A DNA stretch of 64,000 nucleotides from Tachypleus tridentatus (GCF_004210375.1 NC_134829.1:26428034-26492033), one strand, 5' to 3'. Positions 12,401-21,639 are shown, counted from the stretch's first letter. The notes: a model not told the origin generated them from the letters alone. Program-made: numbers and translations.

Positions 12401-15129
12401 AATTATCTATGTCATAGTCAATTAAACAATTATTCAAAGTACTATTGAAAGTGACAGTCCAATTGCATTGAAGACTATGGGTATTTAAACAACAACCGGA
12501 CTTCATTCCACTGGCTCAAATATATTAAGTATAAGATTAAATCTTCCTTTTTGTATTTACTACGCTGATAATTTAATGTATATTTGTAAAACTTCTGGGT
12601 TAAAGCTACGCATTCATTTAGAACTACGCACCAGGTTGATTCAAATTTTAAAATTATCTTATCGTACAATGTATTTTGAGCAGTGTTATTTAAGTGTTCC
12701 ACTCTCTCCTGAGTTGGTACCACCGTTTCGTAAAAAGTGTGGAAAGCTGCAAAGATGAACTGCCGAAGAAAAATGGCGTGAACATATTTATTTACATTAC
12801 ATTCTTCGGGTCGTGATGTCGAAACCTATTATCGAACACAGTCGCACTTTCAGACGAAAGTGTGTTACAATGTGAATGTTAATACCATTATTAGTTGATA
12901 AGTAGTAAACCAAGAGATGGTGATGGTGGGCTGACTAGCTGCATTCTCTCTATCACTTCAAAACAATGGACGGCCGACCTTAATAGCCCTTGAACAGTTT
13001 TATGTGTGTCTGTTTCTTAGAGCAAAGCCACAGTCCACCGAGGGGAATCGGACCCCTGATTTTAGCGTGGTAAATCCGTAGACTTACTGAACAGTTTTGC
13101 GCGAAATTCAACAAATGAATAAACAATTTGCACGAGTCGTAAAGCTTGTCGTCGAATGAAAAGTTTTGAGTGTAACTAATGCGTCACGATATTTAATTAA
13201 ATCTGATTCTGCATAAAACGAGAGAAGATGTTTCACTTTAATAGCAGTTGATATGAAACACAATAACCTAGCTGAACGTTTTTAAACCGCTTCCCTAACT
13301 CAGTAAAGCGATACGGCAGGTACAAAACTTACATTGGACTCAAGTTTCAGAATCCAAAATCTTTAAAAAGGTTTTTACAGGTAAAGATACAAAATATTAC
13401 ATTTGTTTATGTTCCTGTGCTTAATAAAAATATATTTTTTTCTAAAATAACCTTTTAATGCGTCTCAGAGCATCCAAACTCTCACATTTTTTCAGGGGGA
13501 GTACCCCTGAAACATCACCTTGTGGGATTATAAGATCACACGAAAAAAAAGAAAGAAAAATTTGTAGTTACGTCTCTGAACAGGAATAACAAAATCAGAG
13601 AAGAAAGAGATGATCTGACATAATCACTGCGTTAAACAAATCAAATTACTGAGAAGATACAGATATTCCATAAAACGTACTACTTTTAAGCGTTTAAGCT
13701 GTTAAAACCACACGTGATGTTCATAATATATAACACTAAAATTATGTCTTGTTTAGCTGGGTATATGGCGCAGGCAAGTTGTTGTTGTTTTGAATTAAGA
13801 ACAAAGCTACACAATGGGCTATCTGTGCTCTGCCAATAACGGGTATCTAAACCCGAATTTTAGCGTTGTAAGCCCGCAGACATACCACTGAGCCACTGGG
13901 GGGCGGCGCAATCAATACGAATAAAGTTTCCGGTGAGCAAGAAACCTCTGACATTTCCCACAACTAACATTTGACGTAAAATCACGTTCGACTGAACTAA
14001 TATCTAGGTATTTTATATGTAACGTCTTCACTTTACCATTATGTAGGCTCTGCCGTATGCAAAATGTATATAAACTATCACTGCGCTTATTCTATTACGG
14101 TTCAAGACAATTTATACACGTATGTTTAAATAACTATCTCTGTTTAACTTTCATAGTTTACAATTATAATTCAACACAGAAGTATTTCAATGAATAACAA
14201 CTTATGTTAGCATTACATCACATTATTTCAGTTATCTTTCGTGTTTTGATAACAAAAATAAAATAAGTGAAACATAAGTTAATCCCTGATAAGCTTTAGT
14301 TCAAACGTCTACTATCGCTTTAAAGTTTTCGACCTTACAGTTCCACAATTTGGATCTTTGTTCTGAATTATGTATATCGTAAACTTTATTAAAGTTACGT
14401 CTATACTTTACCTACAGATTGATACGTTGATTTTTACCATATGTTAGATCAACGTTCTAGCCTAAGTAAAACTAGACATATAAATATTTGATCACATTTT
14501 ATATTAGTCATGCGGAAACAAATTTCAAAATATAACTACATAATTTCCTATTATATTTATATCATAAATCACTTAGAATACATACCTTTCCATACCCCAT
14601 ACTTTCAACTTAAAATTTAAATACTCTGCGAGACTGTGAAGTTAAAATCCTTTACATTACGTCACTGCCAGATGGATCTTTTTCAACATCCTTTAGAAAC
14701 AGTATTTGACAGTTTAATGAAAAACAGCTTGTTAATTAATGTCATAAAGCTTAATTTTTGTAGTCAAAAGTAAAGCGTACCTATAACTTCAAGTAACAAA
14801 TACACTGAGAATTTTATTTGGAATAAATCATTCTAAAAAATTTTATATGTATTCATCAGAATATTAATTACAGGAGAGTTAATCAATAAATATTGAATGA
14901 ATATACTAATTACTGTAATGACTTACCTTGCCTTCACTCGAATGAGCACTTCTTCCTTCCCTACTGTTGGTTCTAGTCTCTCCACTATTTTTACGGATTT
15001 CAAGCCGCCAAAACCAGAGAGAACCAGCGCTCTGATTTTCCTTTGGAGAAAAAGTTGTTCATCTTTAGCCTGATCGTTATTGTTGTCTGCAGATGGAACT
15101 TTAGCTTGAGCATTGCCGGTTTCTGCCAT
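286..15129 (-). CDS. VAT1: VAT1/VAT1L-like quinone oxidoreductase, seven exons, 3'-incomplete
   Basis: This is a gene-level entry: join of 14927-15129, 10120-10249, 9405-9620, 6271-6413, 3866-3969, 3313-3368 and 286-480 on the minus strand (1047 nt, 349 codons), continuing left of the window. The product resembles the synaptic vesicle membrane protein VAT-1 homologs, zinc-less medium-chain dehydrogenase/reductases related to NADPH:quinone oxidoreductase. In vertebrates these are found on vesicle membranes and at the mitochondrial surface. Visible family marks are ASGVNFIDLMIRQG (residues 67-80), GFECAGKVEAVG in the catalytic domain, the nucleotide-binding VHSVGGGVGQAVAQL (from residue 176), and GVDLVLDCLCGDD followed by GETKSFFTFAKSWWQ. 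All six introns are GT-AG and phases agree across every junction. The start is the ATG at 15129; the N-terminal ~35 residues are low-complexity and poorly conserved, as in the family. VAT1 and VAT1L are not separable here. About 40-60 C-terminal residues should lie beyond the left edge. Confidence 0.95.
655..1076. repeat. Foldback element with ~105-bp imperfect inverted arms
   Basis: The arm at 655-755 and the arm at 970-1076 are inverted copies of each other. Both contain TGTGTTATTTC, AATTGCTTATG and TTCAAACTTTGCTTTTGTG in the same order when one is reverse-complemented. A spacer of about 215 bp separates them. It lies inside VAT1 intron 6. The layout suits a foldback or MITE-like DNA element, but no transposase is present. 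Confidence 0.75.
2391..2530 (-). mobile_element. Degenerate SINE A-like fragment
   Basis: A faint match: TTTTTGCGC near the left, CACCATGTT and GATTCGAATATTGATCCTCA in the middle, and CACACTAACCACTTGG at the right follow the antisense order of a family A SINE. The body between them is hardly recognisable. Intron 6 between the foldback element and this point (about 1.3 kb) shows nothing else I can assign. Confidence 0.35.
3066..3112 (+). repeat. Penelope-terminus-like fragment with hammerhead-like core
   Basis: CCTTGATAAAGC followed by AAGTCGAAACGTCGGGAAC resembles the CTGATGA...GAAAC cores known in the terminal repeats of Penelope-like elements. The first motif departs from consensus (CTTGATA), so an active ribozyme is unlikely. 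It lies within VAT1 intron 6. Confidence 0.35.
3313..3368 (-). CDS. VAT1: VAT1 exon 6
   Basis: A 56-nt exon. Two bases complete a split glycine, then come 18 codons reading TSNVVSGETKSFFTFAKS. The acceptor AG is at 3370-3369 and the donor GTAAGT at 3312-3307. The SGETKSFFTFAKS motif is nearly invariant in VAT1 proteins. Confidence 0.93.
3379..3412. repeat. 17-bp tandem duplication at the VAT1 exon 6 acceptor
   Basis: TGAGAAACAAGTACTGG occurs twice in direct succession (3379-3395 and 3396-3412). On the minus strand it lies just upstream of the exon 6 acceptor. It therefore doubles part of the pyrimidine tract and adds an upstream CCAG. Confidence 0.95.
3866..3969 (-). CDS. VAT1: VAT1 exon 5
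   Basis: A 104-nt exon. One base completes a lysine codon, then it reads ISPDGVDLVLDCLCGDD and KGYSLLKPLGRYVLYG, ending one base into a glycine codon. The acceptor AG is at 3971-3970 and the donor GTATG at 3865-3861. This is the Rossmann-fold segment most conserved among VAT1 proteins. Confidence 0.93.
4345..4566 (-). mobile_element. SINE family A copy, tail-truncated
   Basis: Antisense SINE with body landmarks GCCGTCCATAATTTAG, CATCACCACCCACC and ACCAACGAATAGTGGGAT, and a tRNA-like head ending GTGTCTTAACCACCTTGCTA. It is diverged and lies in VAT1 intron 4's neighbour intron, upstream of exon 5. Confidence 0.85.
5000..5250 (-). mobile_element. SINE family A copy, strongly diverged
   Basis: The tail TTTTGCGCAAAACTACTCGAGG is followed by a decayed body and the head GAGCGTCTTAACCACAAGGC. 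It is clearly older than most copies in the window. Confidence 0.75.
5821..6070 (-). mobile_element. SINE family A copy
   Basis: It starts with tail AATTTTGCGCAAAGCTTACG. The body has ACCAACGAAGAATG and TATAACGCCCCTACGG, and the tRNA-like B box appears as GATTCGAACCC. The A-box end is truncated. Confidence 0.88.
6271..6413 (-). CDS. VAT1: VAT1 exon 4
   Basis: A 143-nt exon reading GQAVAQLCKTVPDVIVIGTA and then SKHKHESIKDSVTHVIDHGSDYVQEVKK. The acceptor AG is at 6415-6414. The donor is GTACGA at 6270-6265; the earlier in-frame GTAAAA was rejected because only the later site keeps phase with exon 5 and yields the family motif QEVKKISPDGVD. The family-typical NADPH-binding loop begins here. Confidence 0.93.
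6697..6926 (-). mobile_element. SINE family A copy, head-truncated
   Basis: The tail AAATTTTACGCAAAGCTATACG, a full body and the B box GATTCGAACCCGCGATC are present. The A-box half has been lost and the head ends abruptly in GATGCCAGGCC. Confidence 0.88.
7540..7645 (+). mobile_element. SINE family C fragment
   Basis: GACTTACAAC, then GGATTCGAATTCCTGTGGTGG, a tail AACAGATAGCTCAATATGCC and a run of AAACAAACAAACAC. This is the order of a family C SINE in the plus direction. It is in VAT1 intron 3. Confidence 0.65.
8076..8289 (-). mobile_element. SINE family A copy, tail-truncated
   Basis: The body begins at ATTTAGCAGTGTAAGACTAG and runs through a well kept tRNA-like head to CACCTGGCCATGCCGGGCC. 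An apparent open frame here (8214-8546) is a by-product of the SINE and the AT-rich DNA beside it. Confidence 0.92.
9405..9620 (-). CDS. VAT1: VAT1 exon 3
   Basis: A 216-nt, phase-0 exon of 72 codons. It reads VGDHVAALTEYKAWAELTNV, later KLPTGMSFQDAAAL, and ends in VLVHSVGGGV. The acceptor AG is at 9622-9621 and the donor GTAAGT at 9404-9399. It holds the end of the catalytic domain and the first glycines of the nucleotide-binding loop. Confidence 0.94.
9797..10140. repeat. 86-bp tandem repeat, four units, including an exon end
   Basis: Units start at 9797, 9883, 9969 and 10055. The first three are nearly identical. The fourth is diverged and contains the last ~20 nt of VAT1 exon 2 and its splice donor. 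On the minus strand the real junction reads ACATCCAG|GTACGATG, while the three extra units read ACGTCCAGATATGG, so the donor GT is gone. Confidence 0.95.
10120..10249 (-). CDS. VAT1: VAT1 exon 2
   Basis: A 130-nt exon. One base completes the split serine S68, then GVNFIDLMIRQG, PKTPFIMGFECAGKVEAVG and EEVTDIQ. The acceptor AG is at 10251-10250 and the donor GTACGA at 10119-10114. It carries the quinone oxidoreductase-type signature and overlaps the fourth unit of the 86-bp repeat. Confidence 0.94.
10428..10525 (-). mobile_element. SINE family B copy, decayed
   Basis: TTTGTTTGTTTTAGCGCACA, then ACACAATGAGCTATCTAC, CCACCACGGGAAACCCAG and AACTGTAAAGTTCGCC follow the antisense order of family B. 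The head end is lost. Confidence 0.6.
10807..11060 (-). mobile_element. SINE family A copy
   Basis: Full-length antisense order: tail TTGTTTGTTTTGAATTTCG, body CATCACTATCTACCGC, and head GTCGAACGCCTTAACCACATGG. The B box is damaged. Confidence 0.88.
11312..11412 (+). mobile_element. SINE family B copy
   Basis: CCCCCAATGGCACAGCG (A-box region), GTTTCGATACTCATGGTGGG (B box) and the tail GAGCACAGACAGCCTATTATG are in sense order. It lies in VAT1 intron 1. Confidence 0.75.
12855..13110 (+). mobile_element. SINE A copy split by a SINE C insertion
   Basis: Sense body TGTGAATGTTAATACCATTATT, GGTGATGGTGGGCTGACTAG and CCGACCTTAATAGCCC, then an interruption at 13002-13088, then the remainder of the tail GTTTTGCGCGAAATTCAACA. 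The interruption is flanked by a perfect GAACAGTTTT duplication. Confidence 0.85.
13002..13088 (-). mobile_element. SINE family C copy nested in SINE A
   Basis: Antisense family C: TTTCTTAGAGCAAAGCCACA, CCACCGAGGGGAATCGGACC and TAAATCCGTAGACTTACT. GAACAGTTTT occurs at 12992-13001 and again at 13089-13098 as target-site duplication. The C head is shortened. Confidence 0.85.
13779..13904 (-). mobile_element. SINE family B copy, near full length
   Basis: TTGTTGTTTTGAATTAAG, ACAAAGCTACACAATGGGC, AACGGGTATCTAAACCCG and CATACCACTGAGCCACTGGG. A likely imperfect target duplication is GGCGCAGGCAA on the left and GGCGCAATCAA on the right. Confidence 0.9.
14284..14310 (+). repeat. Penelope-terminus-like fragment
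   Basis: CCTGATAAGCTTTAGTTCAA followed by ACGTC resembles the fragment at 3066, with the GAAAC reduced to CAAAC. It is a decayed relic in VAT1 intron 1. Confidence 0.25.
14927..15129 (-). CDS. VAT1: VAT1 exon 1 with start codon
   Basis: The ATG is at 15129-15127; 203 nt encode MAETGNAQAKVPSADNNND and on to RALVLSGFGGLKSVKIVERL and EEVLIRVKA, ending two bases into S68. The donor GTAAGT is at 14926-14921. The variable acidic and polar N-terminus before RALVLSGFGG is usual for the family. No in-frame upstream ATG suggests a longer form. The promoter was not identified. Confidence 0.93.
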
Positions 15130-15780
15130 GCTTGTAACAGTCAGTATCTAACTGATATCGTTGACAGACAAGCACGTAACGACAATCTAGTACTTCAGTT
15201 TCTACAGGTGGCGTAGTGATACACAAACTCTTTAACGTCATCATTGGCCTGTACCAATTTTATCCTATATCTGGGGTGATCCACAAGTTAGTCTCCAACT
15301 ATGTTGATACAATGTTGAATGAAACTCTGTACAACAGAACAGTGACAACATTCCGTAATGTTATGTGAACTATTTATCAGAAATATATATATATATTCCT
15401 TTATATACTAATATTTCCAAATATTTTTGTGTTTTTACGATTATTATAACTGTCACAATATGATTTACAATTGTAATGTTTCTTTGAACTTAATAATATT
15501 CATTTCCATAATATGCTTTTAAACACTTGTAAATTTTTAGGGTTTGTGGTAGGGTTCTGTATTTCGGAGGTGACGAACTGTGTTCGAATCTGTTTATTAC
15601 CACAAAATATTCCCCGCACTTTAAGCTGCGGAGGAGTTATTAAAGCGAAAGTCATTCCCTTCGCGTGGATGGTGGTTGCTGGTTATTGGCTGCCTTAATA
15701 TCTCTACCATATATACACAATACAAGTTTTAGGCCTTAACGAAATTATTAATTGAGAGCTATAAAACAGATGTTTCGGTG

Positions 15781-15893
15781 TTGTTGTTTTTTAATAGCAA
15801 AGCCACATCGGGCTATTTGCTGGGCCCGCCGAGAGAAATCGAACCCCTGATATTAGCGTTGTAAATCCGTAGACTTACCGCTATACTGGCAGG
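15781..15893 (-). mobile_element. SINE family C copy
   Basis: TTGTTTTTTAATAGCAAAGC, CACATCGGGCTATTTGCTGG, GAGAAATCGAACCCCTGAT and AATCCGTAGACTTACCGC give the full antisense order of family C. Confidence 0.88.
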
Positions 15894-16006
15894 AAACTGC
15901 TGTAGAACAGAATATTGTAAAAACTGCGAAGCGTACAAGAAAGTATTTAAGTCGCACGCAGATAAGATTCTTCTAGAACTGTTGTAATTTTAAATAATTA
16001 GAGCTG

Positions 16007-16107
16007 TTTGTTTTAGAACAAAACCACATTGAATTAGCTGCAGTGTAACGGCAAGGACGCGAACTAGGGATTTTGAAGTTATAAGTCAATAGACTTAGCG
16101 CTCTCAC
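16007..16107 (-). mobile_element. Decayed SINE B/C-like fragment
   Basis: TTTGTTTTAGAACAAAACCA, then CGAACTAGGGATTTTGAAG and CAATAGACTTAGCGCTCTC follow the order of families B and C, but too much is changed to say which. Confidence 0.45.
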
Positions 16108-16376
16108 ATTAGAATACAGAGGTGATTATTTCACAGGTGTAAAATAGTTTTATTAATGCTCTATTTCGCAGAAGCTTTACGTTTTTAACATTAATTCGTA
16201 AGAAAATATAAATAAAAGAAAATAGCCCCAAGTAGTACAAAATGACAAAACTTAAGTATGATGTAAAGATGGCAATGCCCAAAAAAGTACAGAAACAAAG
16301 TATTGATGAATACACTACGTTATATAAAAATCACTACTTAAGTATCCAAATCTTTCCAGGAATAACGATATCGGTA

Positions 16377-16611
16377 CGACATGGCCAGGTGGTTAAGGCA
16401 CTTGACTTGTAATCTGAGGGTCTCGGGTTCAAATCCTCGTCACACCAAACATGCTCGCTCTTTCAGCTGTGGGGGTGTTATAATGTGACAGTCAATCCCA
16501 CTATTAGTTGGTGAAAGAGTTGGCTGTGGGTGGTGATGGTTAGCTGTCTTCCCTCTAGTCTTACATTGCTAAATTAGGGACGGCTCGCACAGATAGCCCT
16601 CGAGTAGCTGT
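16377..16611 (+). mobile_element. SINE family A copy
   Basis: A good tRNA-like head ACGACATGGCCAGGTGGTTA with B box GGTTCAAATCC, body AATCCCACTATTAGTTGG, and tail GATAGCCCTCGAGTAGCT, in sense orientation. Confidence 0.92.
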
Positions 16612-17007
16612 GAATATTTGTTTTATTTTTATAATTCAATGTTAATATATTTCTATAAAAATATAACAGTAATGTCTGTTGTACGTTCATGTAACTGTTT
16701 CGCAGGGAACTTCATCATATTTGGTATGGAGGATTATCTCGTCCAAGAAGAAATACTCATAAAGTTTCACTTTTGAATTTTGCGTTTTTTATAACTACTT
16801 CGCCCCCTGATTATGGATCTTCACCAAGTAGCATGATGGTGTGTTGGGTCCATGAAGAAATACATCCAAACATATGGTTTCACGTTTTTGTGTTTTGCAG
16901 TTTTTATGGGCGTTTTTGAGTTTTTTACAATTATGTCATCACTTACACAGTTATGAATGGATTTTAACCAAATACAGTGTGAAGCTTCCTTGGATTCCAA
17001 AGGAGGT

Positions 17008-17282
17008 GGCCTGGTATGGCCGAGCGCGTAAGGCGTGCGACTCGTAATCCGAGGGTCGCGGGTTCGCGCCCGCATAGAGCTAAACATGCTCGCCCTCCCA
17101 GCCGTGGGGGTGTATAATGTGACGGTCAATCTCACTATTCGTTGGTAAAAGAGTAGCCCAAGAGTTGGCGGTGGGTGGTGATGACTAGCTGCTTTCCCTC
17201 TAGTCTTACACTGCTAAATTAGGGACGGCTAGCACAGATAGCCCTCGAGTAGCTTTGTGCGAAATTCCAAAAAACAAACAAA
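17008..17282 (+). mobile_element. SINE family A, subfamily A2, with probable target duplication
   Basis: The head has CGAGCGCGTAAGGCGTGCGA and B-box variant GGTTCGCGCCCG. The body has CTCCCAGCCGTGGGGG and the tail ends AAAAAACAAACAAAC. CCAAAGGAGG before and CCAAAGAAGG after look like a target-site duplication with one change. Confidence 0.93.
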
Positions 17283-17398
17283 CCAAAGAAGGTCAATTTC
17301 GATGTTTTGATAAAATCTTGAGAGACATTTTGATGGGTTTATAAATTAGCTGTTTTTTAAGCGACTTTCAGTACTGTATACAGTAAAATTGAAAAAAA

Positions 17399-17501
17399 AA
17401 CCACCAACTCTTGGACTACTCTTTTACCAACTAATAGTAGAATTGGCCGTCACATTATAATGCACTCACGACTGAAAGAGCAAGCATATTTGATGTGACA
17501 A
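17399..17501 (-). mobile_element. SINE family A body fragment
   Basis: ACCACCAACTCTTGGACTAC to GAAAGAGCAAGCATATTTGA is the middle of the SINE in antisense. Both tail and tRNA-like head are missing. Confidence 0.85.
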
Positions 17502-18971
17502 AAATACGCAAGAAATGTTAGAAATAAACGAAGCTTGGTTGAAATTGGTCTAAAGACTACGAAGTAGTTTGTAGACAAACAATTTATTTTAGTTTTGTAA
17601 GTATATAAATATCTCATTCTGTTGAAACTTAAATTATGTAATGCTTATAATTATAATTCTTGGGGATTTCAGTTAGGCCTATTTTCAAAAGTGTTTGAAT
17701 AGTCGAAATATATATATTTACTTATTGTTTAACATTACCACTTGTTGGTTTAATACCAAGCTATATAACCTAATCATTAGATTTTATTTTATTATAACTT
17801 CATTGATTAAAAAATGAACAATATTATATTTTTAACACTTTATTTAAAGCGTTAATTTAAACAAACGCTTTATTCATTTATTTATAGATTAATTTAAAAA
17901 AACTTCTGCCTCAAAAGGTTCAGTCCAGGCTTGATATTTCGGTACATTAGCGTAAAATTACACTAGACTTCAGAAAGGTATGGTCTTTCTGTTTTATGAC
18001 AGGTACTTAGAGATAAAATAAAAACACAAAAAGCATAAAAGTCACAATAGAACATTACTTTTCTATTATTATTTCGTAAACGTGGAAGGTAAAATTATGT
18101 TGTACTTCGTTAACTTATCTTAACCCTACAGTTTTGCCGTCGTTCAAGTAACCAGCCAATTTCAGTTTGCTAGTGGAGTGTCAAGAAGCCCATGGATAAA
18201 GCAGAATATTATAATCTTACTTGTAAATAGATTGTATGCGTAAACAATTTTCATTATTCGTATACATATAGGAGTAATTTTAGTAAAAAAAATATATATA
18301 TAGGATGAACTGAAGACGGACCTGTAATTTTTAGTCCCGTTAATTACTAAGAGCGCCGTAACTTACGTGACTGGGTTTCAAAATCAAGCGATCATGAGAG
18401 ATGATTTTCCGACAGTCAACCAAACACATGGCTACTTCATCTCCACAATAACAGTAGACTCACTTATCTAGTATGGGAAAGAATGAGTGTAGGAGTTTGT
18501 TGCAAATGAATTAAAGATACAAGAAAGGTGTAAAGTTGAATAAAAAGAAGTTTTGTTCACGATATGACGAAGAAAATGAAAGACGGCAACAGTGGCTGAT
18601 TGTGGAGATTATGTTTTGTTAAGTTAGAATGAAACAAACATATATGGAAAATAAGAAATTGTAACACAATTAAATAAAAAAATAATTAGTGTATTTATTA
18701 AACGAAAAGGAACATAAAATTTCCTTGAAAGAAAACTAAATTAAAATGATTTGACTGCTTCTCTGAAAAAAAAAAGAAAAAAGAGAAGCACATTCGACAA
18801 TCAAGATGATCACCGCCACCACTTCAGAGCTAGTTATGATCTTCGAAGACAGAAGCGAATTTGACTAATTCATAATAACTACTCTCAAAAATCTTTTTTT
18901 TTTTTCTGTAGCTGGCCCATCGCAAAATGGGCTCACAATAACTCAAAGTAGTTTTGCTTCATGTGACATTT

Positions 18972-19055
18972 CGTTTGTTTGTTTGTTATTGAGCACAAAG
19001 CTACACAAAGGGCTATTAGTGTGCTCTGCCCACCGCGAGGGGCAAGACAACTCAT
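18972..19055 (-). mobile_element. SINE family B fragment
   Basis: TTTGTTTGTTTGTTATTGAG, CACAAAGCTACACAAAGGGC and GTGCTCTGCCCACCGCGAGG represent the tail half of family B. The head is replaced by unrelated sequence. Confidence 0.8.
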
Positions 19056-19404
19056 AGAGCAGTCCCATATGCATACAAAAAGCGACATGGACATAATACA
19101 ATCATCCCATGAAGCATCCTTTTCCACCGAATTGTCTTACAAGTGTCACCTAGGGTTAAATTGTCATACAGCGTCCATAAGACTTAGTATGTTTAGATTT
19201 AGAACTTCGGAAAAATTTACTACTCTGTAAATATTATATATGTATAGTGGTGTGGCATTTGTATGCAACAAAATGTTAATACTGAATTTAATTACTATAC
19301 AGAAATAAGGGTTTGGCAGAAATCCTTAGATACACAGATGTAATATTTCTTTTTTCATCCGTGGAAGATGAGAAATTTGATAAGAATCCAAGCGATTAGT
19401 TGGT

Positions 19405-19455
19405 TGTTGGCGTTTTTTGGCGCAAAGCAACTATGCTATCTACGCCAAGCGAATA
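19405..19455 (-). mobile_element. SINE A tail remnant
   Basis: GGCGCAAAGCAACTATGCTA followed by TCTACGCCAAGCG matches the tail of family A in antisense. Nothing of the body follows. Confidence 0.5.
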
Positions 19456-19616
19456 ATAACAAGAACGAAATAAAATGAAGATAGAATGAACTTATAATGA
19501 TATCAATCAATAAATGAAACACGTACGAATGAAAAAGCGAAAATATCACAAATAGTAATTCACAAGAATACAGCAGATCGGCGAGCATTTTAAGGTCTGT
19601 GTAATAAACCTTTGTT

Positions 19617-19887
19617 TGTTTGTTTTGGAATTTCGCACAAAGCTACACAAGGGCTATCTGTGCTAGCCGTCCCTAATTTAGCAGTGTAAGTCGAGAGGGA
19701 AGGCAGCTAGTCATCACCACCCACCGCCAACTCTTGGGCTACTCTTTTACCAACGAATAGTGGGATTGACCGTCACATTATACACCCCCACGGCTGGGAG
19801 GGCGAGCATGTTTAGCGCGACGCGGGTGCGAACCCGCGACCCTCGGATTACAAGTCGCACGCCTTACGCGCTTGGCCATGCCAGGCC
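19617..19887 (-). mobile_element. SINE family A, subfamily A2, flanked by 13-bp target duplication
   Basis: A complete antisense copy with the A2 head (CAAGTCGCACGCCTTACGCG) and B box GTGCGAACCCGCGACC. ATAAACCTTTGTT occurs at 19604-19616 and 19888-19900 as a perfect target-site duplication, pointing to a comparatively recent insertion. Confidence 0.96.
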
Positions 19888-19925
19888 ATAAACCTTTGTT
19901 ATGAGATGATTACAGAGAAAGAAAC

Positions 19926-20197
19926 CTAGCATGACCAGGTGGTTAAGGGACTCGACTCGTAATCTGAAGGTTGCAAGTTCGAATCTCCGTCACGCCAAAT
20001 ATGCTCGCCATTTCAGTTGTAGGAGCGTTATAATGTGACGGTCAATACCACTATTTGTTGGTAAAAGAGTAGCCTAAGAATTGACGGTGGGTGGTGATGA
20101 CTAGATGCCTTCCCTCTAGTTTTACACTACTAAATTAGGGACGGCTAGCGCAGATAGCCCTCGTGCAGCTTTGCACAAGTTTCAAAAATAAACAAAG
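19926..20197 (+). mobile_element. SINE family A copy, full length
   Basis: Head TAGCATGACCAGGTGGTTAA, B box AGTTCGAATCTCC, body GTGGGTGGTGATGACTAG, and tail GTGCAGCTTTGCACAAG then an A-rich end. It lies 39 bp after the previous SINE and has the opposite orientation. Confidence 0.93.
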
Positions 20198-20352
20198 TAC
20201 TTCACTAAGTCTATTTTTCTTATTGTAATTTCTCCTAATATCCCACCTGATTTACAATTATATTAAAATATTAATTTACAAATACTTTTCCAAAAAGGCA
20301 TTAACTATTCGTTAGAGAGATAGTTCATAACTGTTAATATTTCTGTTGGAGT

Positions 20353-20613
20353 TTTGGTTTGAATTTCGCGCAAAGCTACACGAGGGCTATCTGCGCTAGC
20401 CGTTCCTAATTTAGCTGTGTAAGACTAAAAGGAAGGCAGCTAGTCGTCACCACCCACCGCCAACTCTTGGACTACTCTTTTACTAACGAATAGTGGAATT
20501 GACCGTCACATTATGACGCCCCCACGGTTAAAACAGCAAGCATGTTTGGTGTACGGTGATTCGAACCCGCGAAGTAAGAGTCAAGTGGCTTAACCACCTG
20601 GCCATGCTGGGCC
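20353..20613 (-). mobile_element. SINE family A copy, full length
   Basis: Tail TTTGAATTTCGCGCAAAGCT, body CGTCACCACCCACCGCC, and head CACCTGGCCATGCTGGGCC. About a dozen bases are missing around the B box. Confidence 0.93.
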
Positions 20614-21047
20614 TTCTATAGATGTTAGTTATTAACAAGTTTTAAAAAATGAACATAAGAACCAACATAATAATTTTCAGTCGAAATACCATAAGCTTTG
20701 AAGTAAAAGAAAAATTAAGAATTTAGGAGTTTTCTCTGGATTAAAAAAAAACACGTAGATGTTATTTAATTCAAATAGTTCAGTGGCATAAAATAAAGCA
20801 GAAACAAAGGAAATCGTTTTAAGTCCTAGGGTCTTAGGATGAAATTCGTACATTAGTCGCAAACACATTTTTAAATTTTTAAATGAAAATGATTTCTACT
20901 GGTAGACCATGTGTTAAGTTTAATTTACAAAAAAAGTTCTTAAACTTATATTTAAAGATTGTTTATTTTGCGTTTCATTTAGATGATTAAACTAACTGAT
21001 AGCTAATGAGTTGAATGCTGTCTTGGTCATATTTGCTATTTGTGTAT

Positions 21048-21135
21048 TCTTTATTTCTGTGAAGCATAAAGCTACACCATGGGCTATGTGAGCTCTGCCC
21101 ACCGCGTTGTTAACGTTTTAAACCCTCAGACTTTT
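21048..21135 (-). mobile_element. SINE family B fragment
   Basis: CATAAAGCTACACCATGGGC, GAGCTCTGCCCACCGCG and TTTTAAACCCTCAGACTTTT follow family B in antisense, with the head lost. Confidence 0.65.
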
Positions 21136-21146
21136 CGTAAGTTACA

Positions 21147-21218
21147 GTGTGTGTGTTTCTTGTAACAAAGTCACATCGGGCTATCTGCTGAGTCCACCGA
21201 GGGGAATTGAAGAGTTAT
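21147..21218 (-). mobile_element. SINE family C fragment
   Basis: TTTCTTGTAACAAAGTCACA, CGGGCTATCTGCTGAGTCC and ACCGAGGGGAATTGAAG are family C tail and B-box sequence. A run of G interrupts the head. Confidence 0.75.
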
Positions 21219-21502
21219 AGTGGGGGGGGGGTTACTGAAATATAATTAGCGGGCAGTCGTTCACATGCAGTATGTTTCGCTTTAAACACTAAACATTTTA
21301 AAAGAAGATTACCAATGAAAATCTCAAAATGTTTACAAGTAATTTTGATTATAATGAAACTTAGAGCAACGATTCGAAGTGCAATTATTCATTTCCAATT
21401 CTGTTTTTCTTTATTGGAAAGTGATAATTTATATTAGGATCACAGATGGCGCTGAATAACTTTACTGAATTGCGTAGTAATTAGCTAACATAATCTTTCG
21501 TG

Positions 21503-21507
21503 ATTGG
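21503..21507 (-). promoter_or_regulatory. Possible CCAAT box upstream of APRT
   Basis: ATTGG (CCAAT on the minus strand) within TGATTGGTTT lies 50 bp before the APRT start codon. This is a position-based guess; the short motif also occurs by chance. Confidence 0.2.
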
Positions 21508-21556
21508 TTTCAGAAGGCAATTTATTAATGCTGATCATAATTTAATTAATTTAAAA

Positions 21557-21639
21557 ATGGGCTGTAGCGATATTACTAATAGAGTTCGTGAAGCAATAAA
21601 GTCTTATGATAATTTCCCTAAAGAAGGGATTATCTTTCG
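21557..21639 (+). CDS. APRT: APRT exon 1
   Basis: 83 nt from ATG encode [20 protein letters not shown] then PKEGIIF and two bases of R28. The donor is GTAAGA at 21640. The family segment [10 protein letters not shown] is completed by exon 2. Confidence 0.96.

Larger units (their letters stand above)
15130..21556. other. Intergenic region between VAT1 and APRT
   Basis: This 6.4-kb stretch separates two divergent genes. Apart from the SINE copies listed separately, it holds AT-rich DNA with no coding block I can support. No CpG-rich promoter is evident near either start codon. Confidence 0.7.
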
